Shown here one piece after another: positions 41,652 through 53,100 of a stretch of 64,000 nucleotides of DNA. The first letter of the stretch is position 1. Each line of letters starts with the position of its first letter. The translations under genes and the position numbers were made by a program. This stretch comes from Sphingobacterium sp. CZ-2 (GTDB lineage: Bacteria > Bacteroidota > Bacteroidia > Sphingobacteriales > Sphingobacteriaceae), in the NCBI RefSeq assembly GCF_004526235.1, contig NZ_CP038159.1, positions 868,001-932,000 of the forward strand. The letters run 5' to 3'. The notes under the pieces were generated by a model, which made no database searches, was not told the DNA's origin, and worked only from the letters and a program-made list of their open reading frames with translations.

Positions 41652-44600
41652 TTTCTATTCTGTTTATATAGATATTCAAATCTTCGTTGTTGTCTTTTGT
41701 TTTAAAATAGGAAACTGAAGGGCAATAGTTGATATTATCATCCTCTTTTCCTTTAATCAAATGATGGGCATACCATTCATCAGACAATCCGATATTGAAT
41801 GTATGAGGAGCCATTGTTATTATCTGATATTGGAATTCTTCTGCTATAGCAGGAAAGGTATTAAAATTGGTATTATCCAAACTTCCTAATTCTTCCAAAA
41901 TAATAAACCTTAAACCATTACGTTTTTCTTTTTGTACGGCAGACAGCCTTGCGATCCCTAATAATGCGATTGCTGAATAAGTTTCTCCTGTACTTCCGGG
42001 AACTTCTGTTCCAAACTGATCCGTGAGCTTAGCTGAAAGTTCAAAGTAAGTTTTGGGGTTTAGTAATTTATCAATCGGAACATTGTTTTTGATTTTTGCT
42101 TGTTTCCTAAAAAAATCTTCTATGAAATCTACTATAGATTGTCCAAACTGTAATTCTCCTTTTGTCGCTGTATTCCTAACCTCGTAAGCTATCTGCTTGA
42201 TATAATCAATCTTTATTTCTTTATTCCCATCAAATTCAAGTTTGAAATTAAACTTATTACTAATCTTTCGATCAACAAAGAATGCGTTTATTCTTTTTAC
42301 CTGGTCATCATATTTTTCATATCGTTCAGTAGTTTTACTAAATATCTTAATCATATTATCCCTGATACCATTGGCTATGGTTGTTCGGGTTTGATTAGCT
42401 TCGTCTAAAGCAGTAGTGATATCATCAGTAGATTTGATTTTGTTGCCCAATAATGCATCTTCCAAAACCCTGAATGAAAAATCCTGGTCTTTAATCGTTA
42501 ATTGTACGGCCGGATTCTTCTCATCACTCGTTTCTTCAAATGAATTCGAAATACCAATAAATGCTGTTTTATATTCTTCCCATAGCCCATTATAGGTTTG
42601 CTCCAATTCCTCAGTATTTCTAGGTGTTAAAGGAAAGTCTGTTATGTTCTCTTGGAAATGTTGGTAATAAGTATTTTTGAGCGTAGTGAATGCTGTTTGC
42701 TTCTTAGTCAGATTACTAATAATCATCAGCAAGTCTTGCCTATCATCTTTTATTTTACTTTCCAGCGATTTGAACTTGGTTTGTATAGCTCCTTTTTCTT
42801 CATAAAACTTATCTTTCTTATCGCTCCATTCTTTACGAAACTTCAACAACTCCTTTTTTACGATTTCCGGCTCATCATATTCAACCTTAAACTTATTTTT
42901 AATTTGCAATAGTTCTTCTTCTTCTCTTTTCTTTTGTGATTGCAATTGAGAGGTCTTTTCATCAATCTGAAAAATGCAGGCTACAGCATTTTTTAATTTT
43001 TCAATATTGCTAAAAACAGCAATAGAGACATCAAAGAAATAGTCAAATAGACTTACATCGTAAGGCTTTCCATCTACAATGTTCTCCAATGCTTCCAGTT
43101 TGGTATTTATGGAGCTGTTTTCGGTGTTCAATTTTTGAATTAACTGTTGTACAGATTGTTCCAGGTTTGTTCTGTTTCCCAATAGCGTTGCATCTGGATT
43201 AAATTGTATAAATTGGTTTAATGCCCCCAGTTTTAACCAAAAACCTTCTTTAGATGGGATTGTATTAAAATTATTAATCAACTCATCAGGATTGATATAT
43301 TGAAATGAATTGTTCGGATTAGAAATCTCAGAAATAGGTTTGGTCGCGTAATACAAAACCGTTTGTAACTGTTCATTATCTAACGAGGGTAGATTCTTAA
43401 TATACCAGTGTAAAAGTCCATTTTCATCATTGTCCTGCAATAATGCTAATAGATTTTCTTTGGTTGACTTATCATTTTTTAAGGATAATTTTAATTCATC
43501 CAAAATCTCCGATTGTTCTTTTCGGGTTTGGATGACTTTTTGAAGTGTTTTGTACTTTTCCAGATAAGGTTTTGCAAAAGTGATTTCTTTTTTAATACCC
43601 TCATTGTTTCTACTTAAAATATCAATTCTTTGTATCTCATTCTTCCAGCTATCATCTACTTCAGGAAGAATAAACATTTTAAGTTCATCGACTTCTTTAC
43701 CCAACTTTTCTATGCTGTTAGATAAGTCTTGATAACGGTTGAACATATTAAAATTTTCATCCGATTCCTCGTAACTCTTTTTTATTATTGCTTCTTCTAC
43801 TGGAAGATTTTCGATAGCCGTTTTTAGTTCAGTAAATTCAGTTTCTTGGGTCGTTATCTGTGTTTTTCCTTCCAATTCTCTATCCTGCAATTGTTTTAAT
43901 TCTATATGGACGTTTTGTAATTCCGCTTCTTTAAGTGATTTGAATTTTGCTTTATGGGATTGCTCCAACTCCCGTAAGTTTGTTAATCTTTTTTGCTTGT
44001 TAGATAGATTTTGAATGTCTTTATTCAGACTTTCATATTCTCTCAATATCTTTTCCAGCTCGGATTGCTCTTTTTGAAAGTTGGCAAGAATATCTTCATC
44101 GGATTCTTCAAAGAGAAATTCTTTTAAGTTTTTGGAAGCCTGATTGCCACTTAAATTTAGTGTCTTGGCTTTTGAAAATGACTGTATGACCTTAGCAAAG
44201 GCTTTTAGATTTTTATCCTGGCTGAGATTTAGAGGGAGTATGTTTTTATCGAAAAGGAATTTATAGTAGGTATTGACACTTTCATTATTACTAAAGAAGT
44301 TAAGCCGAAGTCCTTGCTTTTCGTAAAGAAATGTTGCCAAATCCTGTATGTCCACTATTTCTTTCTCTCCAGCTTCCTTTTCCTTTAATAAATCTTTGGC
44401 GAAAATAAGCTCTTCTTTTTCAAGAGCCAGTTCATTTATTTTCAGGCTTATATCTGCTTGTTTTGTAATTACAAAAGGAATGATACGTTTTCCCTTCTGG
44501 TTATTTATCTGTATTCCGATGGTAATAAATTTACCAGTATTTACCTCAATATTCAAGAAACAGTAGGCACATTTTGTTTTATAGGGAAGGGTATTGATTT

Positions 44601-44808
44601 GTCGTTCTTCTTTCTTTACCCCATCAGTACCGAATTTGATATGGTCTTTATCATAGACAAAAATCATTTGGAGTAAATCAGCAATAATGGATTTTCCGAC
44701 ACCGTTTGCACCAACAAAATCTGTTCTTGTTGGATGAAAGAGGTAGTCGTGTATATAGTGTTTCAGAATACCGACGGTAGATAGGGAGAAAATTCTTGGA
44801 TAACTCAT
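41638..44808 (-). CDS. jetC: JetC-like SMC/MukB-type ATPase
   Basis: The 1056-residue protein has an ABC ATPase head split by a long coiled coil. Walker A is GANGVGKS at 33-40. The coiled coil runs from about 220 to 870, with a hinge-like interruption in the middle. Near the C-terminus come the signature segment GSTGETYSAIALLGIARLSA and Walker B LRFIILEELGSLD. This is the layout of Wadjet JetC/MksB motors that extrude DNA loops. Length agrees with JetC (about 1100). It overlaps JetB by ATGA and JetD by 14 bases. Confidence 0.88.
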   Translation of the reverse strand: MSYPRIFSLSTVGILKHYIHDYLFHPTRTDFVGANGVGKSIIADLLQMIFVYDKDHIKFGTDGVKKEERQINTLPYKTKCAYCFLNIEVNTGKFITIGIQINNQKGKRIIPFVITKQADISLKINELALEKEELIFAKDLLKEKEAGEKEIVDIQDLATFLYEKQGLRLNFFSNNESVNTYYKFLFDKNILPLNLSQDKNLKAFAKVIQSFSKAKTLNLSGNQASKNLKEFLFEESDEDILANFQKEQSELEKILREYESLNKDIQNLSNKQKRLTNLRELEQSHKAKFKSLKEAELQNVHIELKQLQDRELEGKTQITTQETEFTELKTAIENLPVEEAIIKKSYEESDENFNMFNRYQDLSNSIEKLGKEVDELKMFILPEVDDSWKNEIQRIDILSRNNEGIKKEITFAKPYLEKYKTLQKVIQTRKEQSEILDELKLSLKNDKSTKENLLALLQDNDENGLLHWYIKNLPSLDNEQLQTVLYYATKPISEISNPNNSFQYINPDELINNFNTIPSKEGFWLKLGALNQFIQFNPDATLLGNRTNLEQSVQQLIQKLNTENSSINTKLEALENIVDGKPYDVSLFDYFFDVSIAVFSNIEKLKNAVACIFQIDEKTSQLQSQKKREEEELLQIKNKFKVEYDEPEIVKKELLKFRKEWSDKKDKFYEEKGAIQTKFKSLESKIKDDRQDLLMIISNLTKKQTAFTTLKNTYYQHFQENITDFPLTPRNTEELEQTYNGLWEEYKTAFIGISNSFEETSDEKNPAVQLTIKDQDFSFRVLEDALLGNKIKSTDDITTALDEANQTRTTIANGIRDNMIKIFSKTTERYEKYDDQVKRINAFFVDRKISNKFNFKLEFDGNKEIKIDYIKQIAYEVRNTATKGELQFGQSIVDFIEDFFRKQAKIKNNVPIDKLLNPKTYFELSAKLTDQFGTEVPGSTGETYSAIALLGIARLSAVQKEKRNGLRFIILEELGSLDNTNFNTFPAIAEEFQYQIITMAPHTFNIGLSDEWYAHHLIKGKEDDNINYCPSVSYFKTKDNNEDLNIYINRIENELD

Positions 44809-45479
44809 AGCACTTCATCATTTTTAAGTTGTTGGCTAAATGACTCAAAATTCTGAAGCTCCTCCTGATACAATTTGGTTAAACGGTGAATAGCAGGTCT
44901 TATTTCAAAGACTAATTCTTCATTCCTCCCTGATTGCTTTTCTACCCAGCCTAATTTATCAAAGCTGTCTATCGTTTTGCCAAATTTGTTTTCTACTGTA
45001 TTCCATTCTTTTTCATCATAAGAATCCCTTATGTCATTGAATAAAATCCTTTTGTATGCTTCTTGATGGTCACTCTCCAGTATTTGTGTTTTTATGTCGT
45101 TCCAGCGAATAATCTTTTCCTCGTCAAAATACTTTTGGTAATACATATCCAAAAGTGTCAAACCAATAAGTGTTTGTAATTCAGAAAGCTCTTTATTACG
45201 GTTTGTACCGCTTAATTTTCCTTTTCCGTTTTCTGTGAAATCAAGATAATAATATCTACTGCTATCAGAGATGTCAGTAACAAGATTAAGCCTGTATAAG
45301 TTACTGTAAAAATTTCTCCACTGTGATTCATAGCTTTCCAGTACAGTATACTCTGCGTAAAACTTGTGGTCAATATGCTTGCCAGACAACAACAGAATAT
45401 TGATGTCAGCAAAATGCTTTTCAACACTCTCCTCTGTGAGAAAAGAATAATCGCTTATTTCATAATTTTCGTTTTCCAT
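44805..45479 (-). CDS. jetB: JetB-like (MukE/DUF4194-type) subunit
   Basis: The 224-residue protein is predicted winged-helix (KHIDHKFYAEYTVLESYESQWRN, then RRYYYLDFTENGKG-like strands, and LVFEIRPAIHRLTKLYQEEL). Size and position between a kleisin-like and an SMC gene correspond to JetB/MukE. Recognition rests more on context than on a diagnostic motif. It begins 25 bases inside JetA and ends in an ATGA overlap with JetC. Confidence 0.72.
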   Translation of the reverse strand: MENENYEISDYSFLTEESVEKHFADINILLLSGKHIDHKFYAEYTVLESYESQWRNFYSNLYRLNLVTDISDSSRYYYLDFTENGKGKLSGTNRNKELSELQTLIGLTLLDMYYQKYFDEEKIIRWNDIKTQILESDHQEAYKRILFNDIRDSYDEKEWNTVENKFGKTIDSFDKLGWVEKQSGRNEELVFEIRPAIHRLTKLYQEELQNFESFSQQLKNDEVL

Positions 45480-46825
45480 AGGGATATTTTTTGTTGTGAC
45501 AAGGAAATGATTTTTTGTTCTACATCAATAAATACATCGTTATTCTCTGAAGAATAAGCTGTTAAACGAGATGCTACCTGATAAGCAATAGACAAATCTT
45601 TTTCTTCATCAACGATACTATTCATAAGTTCATCTATATGCAATTGCCTTTTGCTTTCCAGAATATCTTTGGCTTTATCAACCCATTGATTGATAATTTG
45701 CTGACGGTTAATTTCTTTTGCTATTTTATGCTTTTCATTACGTTCATAGGTTTCATCAACCTCCACATTTACAATGATGTTAGGTTTTGGAAGTTCAAAC
45801 TCGTAATATCTTGGGTACAAGATTCGGACAGGTTCATATACCACTTGCTTTAGCGGAAAATTGTTACTAAACTTGATACCATCAGCAGTGTATTGAGAAC
45901 TTTCTAAAACTGTTCGATGTAGCTTTTTTATTAGTAATCTAAAAAATGCTCGTGTTGAAAATTGCTCCTGCAACTCCGTCAATTTTTCACTTGCGTGATT
46001 AATTTGTCTACGGATAATGTAAACTTTACGGTCTACCGAATTGAAAAACTCTCTGATATCTGTATATATTTCCTGTGCTTTTTCCCAATCACTTTTACTT
46101 TTTTGTACATTGTCTCTATCAAATTTCCCATCGTCTTCCATTTTTCTGTAAAAATGATCCACAACATTTAGTAAATTACCAAGAAATTGGTCTTTGGAAA
46201 TAATAGCTTCCGTAATATCTTCTGCTCTTTCTCCGAACTTTCTAAAAACAACAGTAAACTCTCGTACTAAAGAAGTTGCACTTTGTTCATCTTCTTTTCG
46301 GAGAATATCATTTAATTCTTTATATGCCTCACGCAATTCATCTTCCAACGCCTCTAAATGATCCGTGATGATTTTCTTTGAGCCTTGTATAAATATTCTC
46401 CCAAATTTTCGCTCAAACTTTTCAATGATCTTGATCTCACCATGTCGTATGGTAAATGAATCCTGAACACTTTTTTTGAGTGGATGATTTTTGTATGGAT
46501 TTTCTAGTTTGCTTACCATTAAATCTACTACATTTTTAGCGTAGTCTGTCAGATAATATTTCCACGGCTCATCGGGATGACTTCGCAGGAAGTAATGGAA
46601 AAGATTGTCTTTAATGTTATTCCAAGGACGAACGGAATCAAGATTAAACTCCGTTTTTATATCCGTTAGGATTTCATTGATCTCTTTTTGTGTGAAGTAT
46701 TCTTCAATTTCACGGTTTTTGATTTTTTCATAAAGAGCAATAACCAAATAACCTCCGTCGAAAGCCGAAGGAAGTAGGAGATTGTATTTGGTGTATAGTT
46801 GTTTCTCTTTCAAAATATTAATCAC
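45455..46825 (-). CDS. jetA: JetA-like (MukF/kleisin-type) subunit
   Basis: The 456-residue, mainly helical protein has an N-terminal winged-helix-like part (GYLVIALYEKIKNREIEEYF), a central coiled-coil-rich section (residues about 140-300) and a C-terminal strand-rich end. In Wadjet and MukBEF this is the kleisin that bridges SMC heads. The start is a GTG at 46825; TAA lies in frame just upstream and no earlier ATG exists. It begins 9 bases after the nitrilase stop. Confidence 0.72.
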   Translation of the reverse strand: MINILKEKQLYTKYNLLLPSAFDGGYLVIALYEKIKNREIEEYFTQKEINEILTDIKTEFNLDSVRPWNNIKDNLFHYFLRSHPDEPWKYYLTDYAKNVVDLMVSKLENPYKNHPLKKSVQDSFTIRHGEIKIIEKFERKFGRIFIQGSKKIITDHLEALEDELREAYKELNDILRKEDEQSATSLVREFTVVFRKFGERAEDITEAIISKDQFLGNLLNVVDHFYRKMEDDGKFDRDNVQKSKSDWEKAQEIYTDIREFFNSVDRKVYIIRRQINHASEKLTELQEQFSTRAFFRLLIKKLHRTVLESSQYTADGIKFSNNFPLKQVVYEPVRILYPRYYEFELPKPNIIVNVEVDETYERNEKHKIAKEINRQQIINQWVDKAKDILESKRQLHIDELMNSIVDEEKDLSIAYQVASRLTAYSSENNDVFIDVEQKIISLSQQKISLWKTKIMK

Positions 46826-46834
46826 TATTCTTTT

Positions 46835-48058
46835 TTACAAAACAGAATTATTATTTATTCTTTTAAGTACATCTTGTAGTTTAAAATCGGGAGGAAGAGG
46901 CTTAAAAGATTTGTCATCTTTAGTACTGATATATAATTGGCGTTGGAATTCCCTTAGTTTTCCCAAATCAATTTTCCCGACCAAGATGGTATCATTTTCT
47001 CCTCCCTTTAGTTTCAAAATATCTTTGATTTCAGTTCTAGAAGGCTGTGTAATCCTAGAATCGCCAAATTGGCTGGTATTTACTTGAGCAAAATAGACAT
47101 GAAGATCTCTTGAGATAGATTCTACAATGTTGGAGAAATAATTGGTATCTCGATTGTATTCAGAAGCAATCAGCAAATCAACTTTTCCCTTAAAAAGACT
47201 CCTATGCTTTACATCCGCCAGTTCAAAACAATAATATGGACTAAAGTAAATACCTTTCCAGATAAAAAGATCATATATGTATTGAGTCGGTTTAGGAACT
47301 TTAAAATGATTGGTATGAATCATTAACTTTTCACCATGAGTATAATGATTTTTCAATCGGTATACAACCACTGCATCTTTAATGCCATCCTTTACAAATG
47401 GAAGAATAGTTACAATGAAATTAAAAGAAACATTGTCTATCGTTACATGCTCCAAACCTGTTATCACCAGTTTCTGTTCATTGGCAGCATACCAAGTAAT
47501 ACGATCCAGTAATTCTATGGGAACAAAACACTCAGGGAATAAAAGAATATCTGCCTTTTCTTCTTTAGTTTGCTCGAAAATTTTATACAAAGTATCAAAT
47601 CTTTTTCCCTCAAGATTTGGAATATTTCTTAACCCTTGAACCATATTAGATTCAGAAACTTTAGTATTTGCAATAGCTATTGTGGGCGAACTAATACACT
47701 CACTATCATTAACACTAATTTGTTGTTTTAGGACAAACGATGATTTGTTTTTCCCTTTGAATGGTCGTACTTTTCTTTGAAACAGTTTCTTTTTGTATTC
47801 TTCTTTATCTTCTACTTCATAACTTGACCAATGATATTTATTGGCTCGTAGATAATAATCATAAGCTTTATCTAAATAAATGGACGAGTGGTCTTTATCT
47901 TCAATTAACTCATTTATGTTTACAACTGTTTCTTGTTCCGTTGTTGTCTGTCCATTTTTAAAGGAACTTAAATTCTCGTAGAATACGGCAAGACAGCATT
48001 CCCAAAACTTTAATGCTCTCGGAGAGTGTTTTATTTTATTATCATTTATTCTGTACAT
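46835..48058 (-). CDS. Nitrilase-like protein, split partner of the reverse transcriptase
   Basis: The 407-residue protein has a helical N-terminal ~110 residues and then a nitrilase-superfamily domain: ILLFPECFVP (Glu176), VVYRLKNHY (Lys236), HGEK (Glu243) and IYFSPYYCFEL (Cys277). So all catalytic positions are present. DRT1 (UG1) defence proteins carry this domain fused behind the RT. Here its ATG overlaps the RT stop (TGATG) in another frame. The ancient linker appears to be the helical N-terminus. Substrate is unknown. Confidence 0.78.
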   Translation of the reverse strand: MYRINDNKIKHSPRALKFWECCLAVFYENLSSFKNGQTTTEQETVVNINELIEDKDHSSIYLDKAYDYYLRANKYHWSSYEVEDKEEYKKKLFQRKVRPFKGKNKSSFVLKQQISVNDSECISSPTIAIANTKVSESNMVQGLRNIPNLEGKRFDTLYKIFEQTKEEKADILLFPECFVPIELLDRITWYAANEQKLVITGLEHVTIDNVSFNFIVTILPFVKDGIKDAVVVYRLKNHYTHGEKLMIHTNHFKVPKPTQYIYDLFIWKGIYFSPYYCFELADVKHRSLFKGKVDLLIASEYNRDTNYFSNIVESISRDLHVYFAQVNTSQFGDSRITQPSRTEIKDILKLKGGENDTILVGKIDLGKLREFQRQLYISTKDDKSFKPLPPDFKLQDVLKRINNNSVL

Positions 48059-50166
48059 CAGAAAGGGATTTTTAGGTTAGTATAATTTTGATAGTCTCTT
48101 TTTCTGACAGTTGTATAGGACAAAAGCGGCTGTGATACGTAGTGATGTCTTATTAGATTGGATTGTCTGTATCTTGTAATGAAATAAGACTCTTCATCTA
48201 TCGGACTATATTTGGCTTGGTAAAAAGACAAATCATTCTTTAAGGCATTGAAAGAGAACTGATATGTCCTTTTCACTCTTTGAACTTCTGATAAAAATTG
48301 GGGGTGAAGTGATAATGCCAATTCATTAGCATTGTCCAGATGTTCTAATACATTGGCTTGATAGTTGTCATTTGAGATAGTCAATAGACTACCTTTGCAG
48401 TGTATTCTCTTAATTGCTTCACAACAATTTAAATAAAATTGAACATAAGCTTCAGGTCTCTTATTTACTAGCAGAAACACAAAAACCCGTTCCCATAATG
48501 TATAAAGATTAAGCGTATTTTCACCTTGAAAGAATTTGACTATTTTGCTTGCTTCATCTTCTGAAATTTTGTCGGCTCTGCGAAGTGAATTAAATATTCT
48601 TTTTGAGAGAAAAACAGATAAGCCAAATTTATCTTCTTTATAGTCTTTAAGCGTTCGGACTTTACCTTCAGTACCATCATATAGTAAGTGATATGCACTT
48701 TCTTCAAAATCTTCCATATTCTCTTCATCATTATAGTTTCTAAATTCGCTTGACTTTTCTTCAAGATCTCGTTTCAGCTTGTCTATTACCAAAGACGATT
48801 CATCCTTATCAAAATAGTAAAGTAATGTTTTGTCACTTTGACAATATAACCTGGGGAAACTATTTAGCTTGAACACCTTTTCCGTTTCTTTTTTAGAGTT
48901 ATCTATGCCCAATATTGCGGGCTTATCAATCACCGAAATAATAGGGTGGAAATTCAATAAAACAAATTGCTCTATATCGGATAGATTGTTTTTAAAATCA
49001 GTTGTTGTAAGAACTTCGTCTTCTCCAAACAATAGTTGCTCTTTATTATCGTATCTCGGCTTTTCATTATTTACCCAATCTCGATATTGCTCAAAGTTGA
49101 AATTTAGTTTTGGGATTGAATCGTCTTCATATTTTTCTGGTAAAATCGGATTTGCTATTACCATTAGTATATCATCTACATATCTGCCATAATACAGAGG
49201 TCTTGCATGTTTCAATACTCTGCTATCAAAATCTTTCAGGTAATGATTAGCAAGGATGAAAGAAGATAGAAGCCCTATCGGTAATATATAGTGGGTTAAT
49301 TCTTTTCGTTCGTTGGATACTTCATGAACAAAATCATAAGGTGTATTATGCTTCGATAGTTTTTGAGTGAAAATTTTATGTGTTTCCTCAAACACAAGAT
49401 AGAGATTGCTTATTGATTGAAACATATTCTTTCTTCTACCATTAGCATATGGTGATTGTATAGTCTTTGGTTCTAATCTTACAGAATAGAAAAAATCCTT
49501 TATGTCCAAGTTGAGAATCAACACATCTTTATTACTATCTAAATGTTCACGTGCAACCTTTACTGATTCATCTCTCCATTTTTGATATTGTTTTGGATAG
49601 GGTTTAAATAATCCGGATCCCTGAACTACCTTGTCCTCTTCTTTATTAAGAATTAATCTGTTACCAAAACAATTATCAAATAATGTCCTATCAAGCGTTA
49701 CTCCTTTCTTTAATATCCACAAAACAGAGATTAGGTGAATTTCTATTGGCGCATCTATGAATACTGTTGACCTTTCAATATTATACTCACTGTTAGTGCG
49801 TTTATTTGTAATAATTTGAGATGCTGATCTAGTGCCGATAATTTTTTTTGGAAGAAACTTTGTTTTTATTCGACCTAAAAAACGTTCAAAGAATTTGGGA
49901 TTCTCATGAAAGGTATTCAGTGCCACTGTAAATATTCTTAGCTTCTTTTCATACAAAGCCATATCTTCATTATCCTCAATTTCAACATCGTATTCTTTTG
50001 CAAAGCCATTATACTCTCCTATGACTACAAACAAGTCTTCACTATCGGCAAGATTGGTTTCAAAAATTGCCAATTGCTTCCGCATAAATAAATTAGTTGA
50101 ATCATAGTAGATGTATGTTTTTAACTTGATGTATGCTTCTAACACCTCTTCGTAAGTGTATTCCAT
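48058..50166 (-). CDS. UG/Abi-type reverse transcriptase
   Basis: The 702-residue protein has an RT core: LILNLDIKDFF (catalytic Asp221), a LPIGLLSSFILANHYLKDFD block that stands for the usual PQG motif, and YGRYVDDILMV with YVDD at 329-332. A helical N-terminus of ~140 residues and a ~300-residue C-terminal helical region flank it. No maturase or integrase domain is seen, so it is a defence-type rather than group II intron RT. With the following nitrilase it matches a split DRT1/UG1 protein. No retron msr-msd is recognised nearby. Confidence 0.85.
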   Translation of the reverse strand: MEYTYEEVLEAYIKLKTYIYYDSTNLFMRKQLAIFETNLADSEDLFVVIGEYNGFAKEYDVEIEDNEDMALYEKKLRIFTVALNTFHENPKFFERFLGRIKTKFLPKKIIGTRSASQIITNKRTNSEYNIERSTVFIDAPIEIHLISVLWILKKGVTLDRTLFDNCFGNRLILNKEEDKVVQGSGLFKPYPKQYQKWRDESVKVAREHLDSNKDVLILNLDIKDFFYSVRLEPKTIQSPYANGRRKNMFQSISNLYLVFEETHKIFTQKLSKHNTPYDFVHEVSNERKELTHYILPIGLLSSFILANHYLKDFDSRVLKHARPLYYGRYVDDILMVIANPILPEKYEDDSIPKLNFNFEQYRDWVNNEKPRYDNKEQLLFGEDEVLTTTDFKNNLSDIEQFVLLNFHPIISVIDKPAILGIDNSKKETEKVFKLNSFPRLYCQSDKTLLYYFDKDESSLVIDKLKRDLEEKSSEFRNYNDEENMEDFEESAYHLLYDGTEGKVRTLKDYKEDKFGLSVFLSKRIFNSLRRADKISEDEASKIVKFFQGENTLNLYTLWERVFVFLLVNKRPEAYVQFYLNCCEAIKRIHCKGSLLTISNDNYQANVLEHLDNANELALSLHPQFLSEVQRVKRTYQFSFNALKNDLSFYQAKYSPIDEESYFITRYRQSNLIRHHYVSQPLLSYTTVRKRDYQNYTNLKIPF

Positions 50167-50172
50167 GTTCTC

Positions 50173-53100
50173 TTATTTACTCGTTATTATTTTAAGATTA
50201 ATATCTGCAAACTCCTTTATGTAGGTAGCAGTAACACCTAATAATGTTAAAATATCATCAGACGCCTTTGCCTTTGAGAGCCCTGGCTGGACAATCAGAA
50301 TTTCATATTCTACAGGAATTTCGTTTTTTAATATTCCCAATAATTTTACTAAATCATTTCTATTGCCTTTTTCAAGTCGGGAACAGGATAGACCTTTCTT
50401 TGATTTAGTTTCCCGTCTAAGGAGGTGGTTGATAAATTCCTTACCAGATTTATGTTTCCAATGTACGGATTTTTGAGCTTGTCCGCAGACCTCATAAAAA
50501 TTCTTGATCTGATTACTGACTATACCATCCAAAGCAAACTTTAAGTGATACAACTTAATTTCAATTTTCTCACTATGTGCTTTAATGACAATAACATCGG
50601 CAATTTCACCGGAATAATCATCATCGTAGATGATATCAAAATCTTCTTGCTTTAATTGTTCAATAACTTTGTACTGAATAGAATCAATCTTTTTAGGCTG
50701 TACACCTTGCGCTTCGTTTCTTAGATTCACACCATCCCAATTCCAAGTTATAAGTTGATCTTTAGGATAGATGCCTATCTGTTGTTTGAGTTCATAGTAT
50801 TCATTTCCTGTAAGTGCAGAACCGTCCGCATACCAAACAGTGGGGATGAATTTTTCAAAGAATTCTGTACCACTGACTTTAATACGACCAAACTGAACTT
50901 CTACAGGTTCTTTTGATTGTTGAGTTATTTTAAAATCCGCAAACGACTCATCACCGTCTTTCTTCTCAAATAGTTCCAGCTTGAAAACAGCTTCTTGTGT
51001 TTCTGATTTAAGTGAAAATAACAATTCACCTCCTATAGATGGGTTTACCAAACATAATTCTATATTGGAGAGGTCGTATTTTATTCCGTCTATAATGAAG
51101 TTATATTTAGTTTCGACATCGAGGTAAATATCCGTATCCCAATCTATCCATACAGGAAATACTTTTGGAAGGTCTGTTCTGAGGGTTGGAATAAGTGTTT
51201 CCCTAAGAATTTGATTAGGGTCAATATTTTCATCCACTAATTTATCTCCTAATGCTATACACCAATTTTTAAACTGTTTTAAATCTCCCTGAAGTTTTGT
51301 CCATACTCTTCCTTTGTATGAAGCTCCTATATTAACTGGCTTACCAACTTCAAAACCTGTACCCATAACAAAGGCTTTTTCTCCTCTTTGTTTTTCGGCT
51401 AGGCTCAACGCTTCTCCAACATCACTTCCCACCATCATCCTAAAACGGATATTTTTGCCTAAAAACTGTCTTAATCCAACGTTTTGCAGCTTTACTCTTT
51501 TGATATTATAGAAAGTCTTAAAAACATCTATTCCTTTAACAAGCTCAGCATTATCGCCTATTATTGCTTGAGCCAATTCGGTGTAAAGGCTTCCATTGTC
51601 GGAGCTGTTTATGAACAGAAGATTATTTTTGGTTTCCCAATAAACTATAATTATGTCCCATTGTATATCATAAATTTCCCGTTTATCATGTACCCATTCT
51701 ACATCAAGCCTTTTACCTATGACTATCACAAGCATATTATGCTCACGATTGACATCATGAAATTTAAATTCAAGATTATCATATCCGGAAATTCCTTTCT
51801 GAAAATCACCCGGATTCCAGGCATTAGTCTTATTCTTATAAACAACTGTGCTTAGCTTAGGTCTGATATTTTGAAAAGGAATGTTGGCATTATCTAGTTT
51901 CTTAAAACCACTCATGAAATCCTTAAATTCTACCTGTTCGTTCACTTGTCCCGAACTTGCATCTGAAAGAATTTCATTCCAATCTGCATCCGTAGCATAC
52001 AAATCTGCTAATTCTGCTCTCACATCGAGATCAGCTATATTGGCAACGAAAGAGGCATCACCAAGTTCTTCATCATATTTAGTTCTTGTAAAACGACCTG
52101 CTAACTGTAATGTAATGGGAAGACTTTTTCTAATATCATGAAATGCTGCTATTTTCAATTCCGGCAAATCGAAACCTTCACCAAGCATATCAACACAAAC
52201 AATTATTCTCGTTTGCTTTTGAAGTATCTTATCATAAGTTTCCTTAAAATTAGGCACTCCCGAATAAATTACAACCGGATTGAGATCTTTATGAACTTTG
52301 TATAATTTAAAAATTTCCTTTGCCCGCTCTTTAGTAGCACAACGAGCCATAAGAATGTGATTGTGAGGGTTTGGATTAGCTAAATCTGAACGTAAACGTT
52401 CAACAGCCACCTTTGCAATTTCTTGATCCGCTTTTTCTTTCTCATATTCACGGATAGAAATAAACTCTATCTTTTTATAATAACCTTGTTCCTGTGCTTT
52501 CTTTAAAGGGAAGTTGGAAATAATTTTTCCATCGAGTCTCTTTCCATCATTTCTAAATGGTGTCGCTGTAAATTGAATAACCTTTTCTTTATCGAATTTA
52601 TTCCGGAACTCATTCCACGAAGACGCTTTCACATGATGAGCTTCATCAATAAATATATGGCTGAATGTTTTGGAGAAAAGTTCTTGAGTCTCATTATTTT
52701 GATTGGTAAGCCAACTCATTGTACTTACTACTACATTGCATCTCTCTAAAAATTCAGTAACCTCTTCAGTACTTTCAAATTTATTCTTAATAACTCCAAC
52801 AATTGGATATAGAGACTTTTCGCCTACAACACCGAATTGTTTTAATAAACCTAAATTGAAAAACTTTCCGGCTATCTGGTTTCGTAAAGAATCAGAAGGC
52901 ACCGTAACCAAAAGCTTTTCACACCTGTTAGCTACCAGCGTAGCCAACATAGTTTCTGTCTTACCGGTACCTGTAGGCATTACTACTGTTGCTGCATCTA
53001 ACGGAAGTTTCAGATGTCCCATTATCATATGCAATGCAGCGATCTGAGGTTGTCTTAACCCTGGCTCGTTTTTATCTTCTTCCTTATATAGAAAATCATT

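Noticed and set aside
46835..48058. Housekeeping nitrilase or second carbamoylputrescine amidase
   Set aside because: It is far from AguB in sequence, has a helical N-terminal region, and is translationally coupled to the RT.
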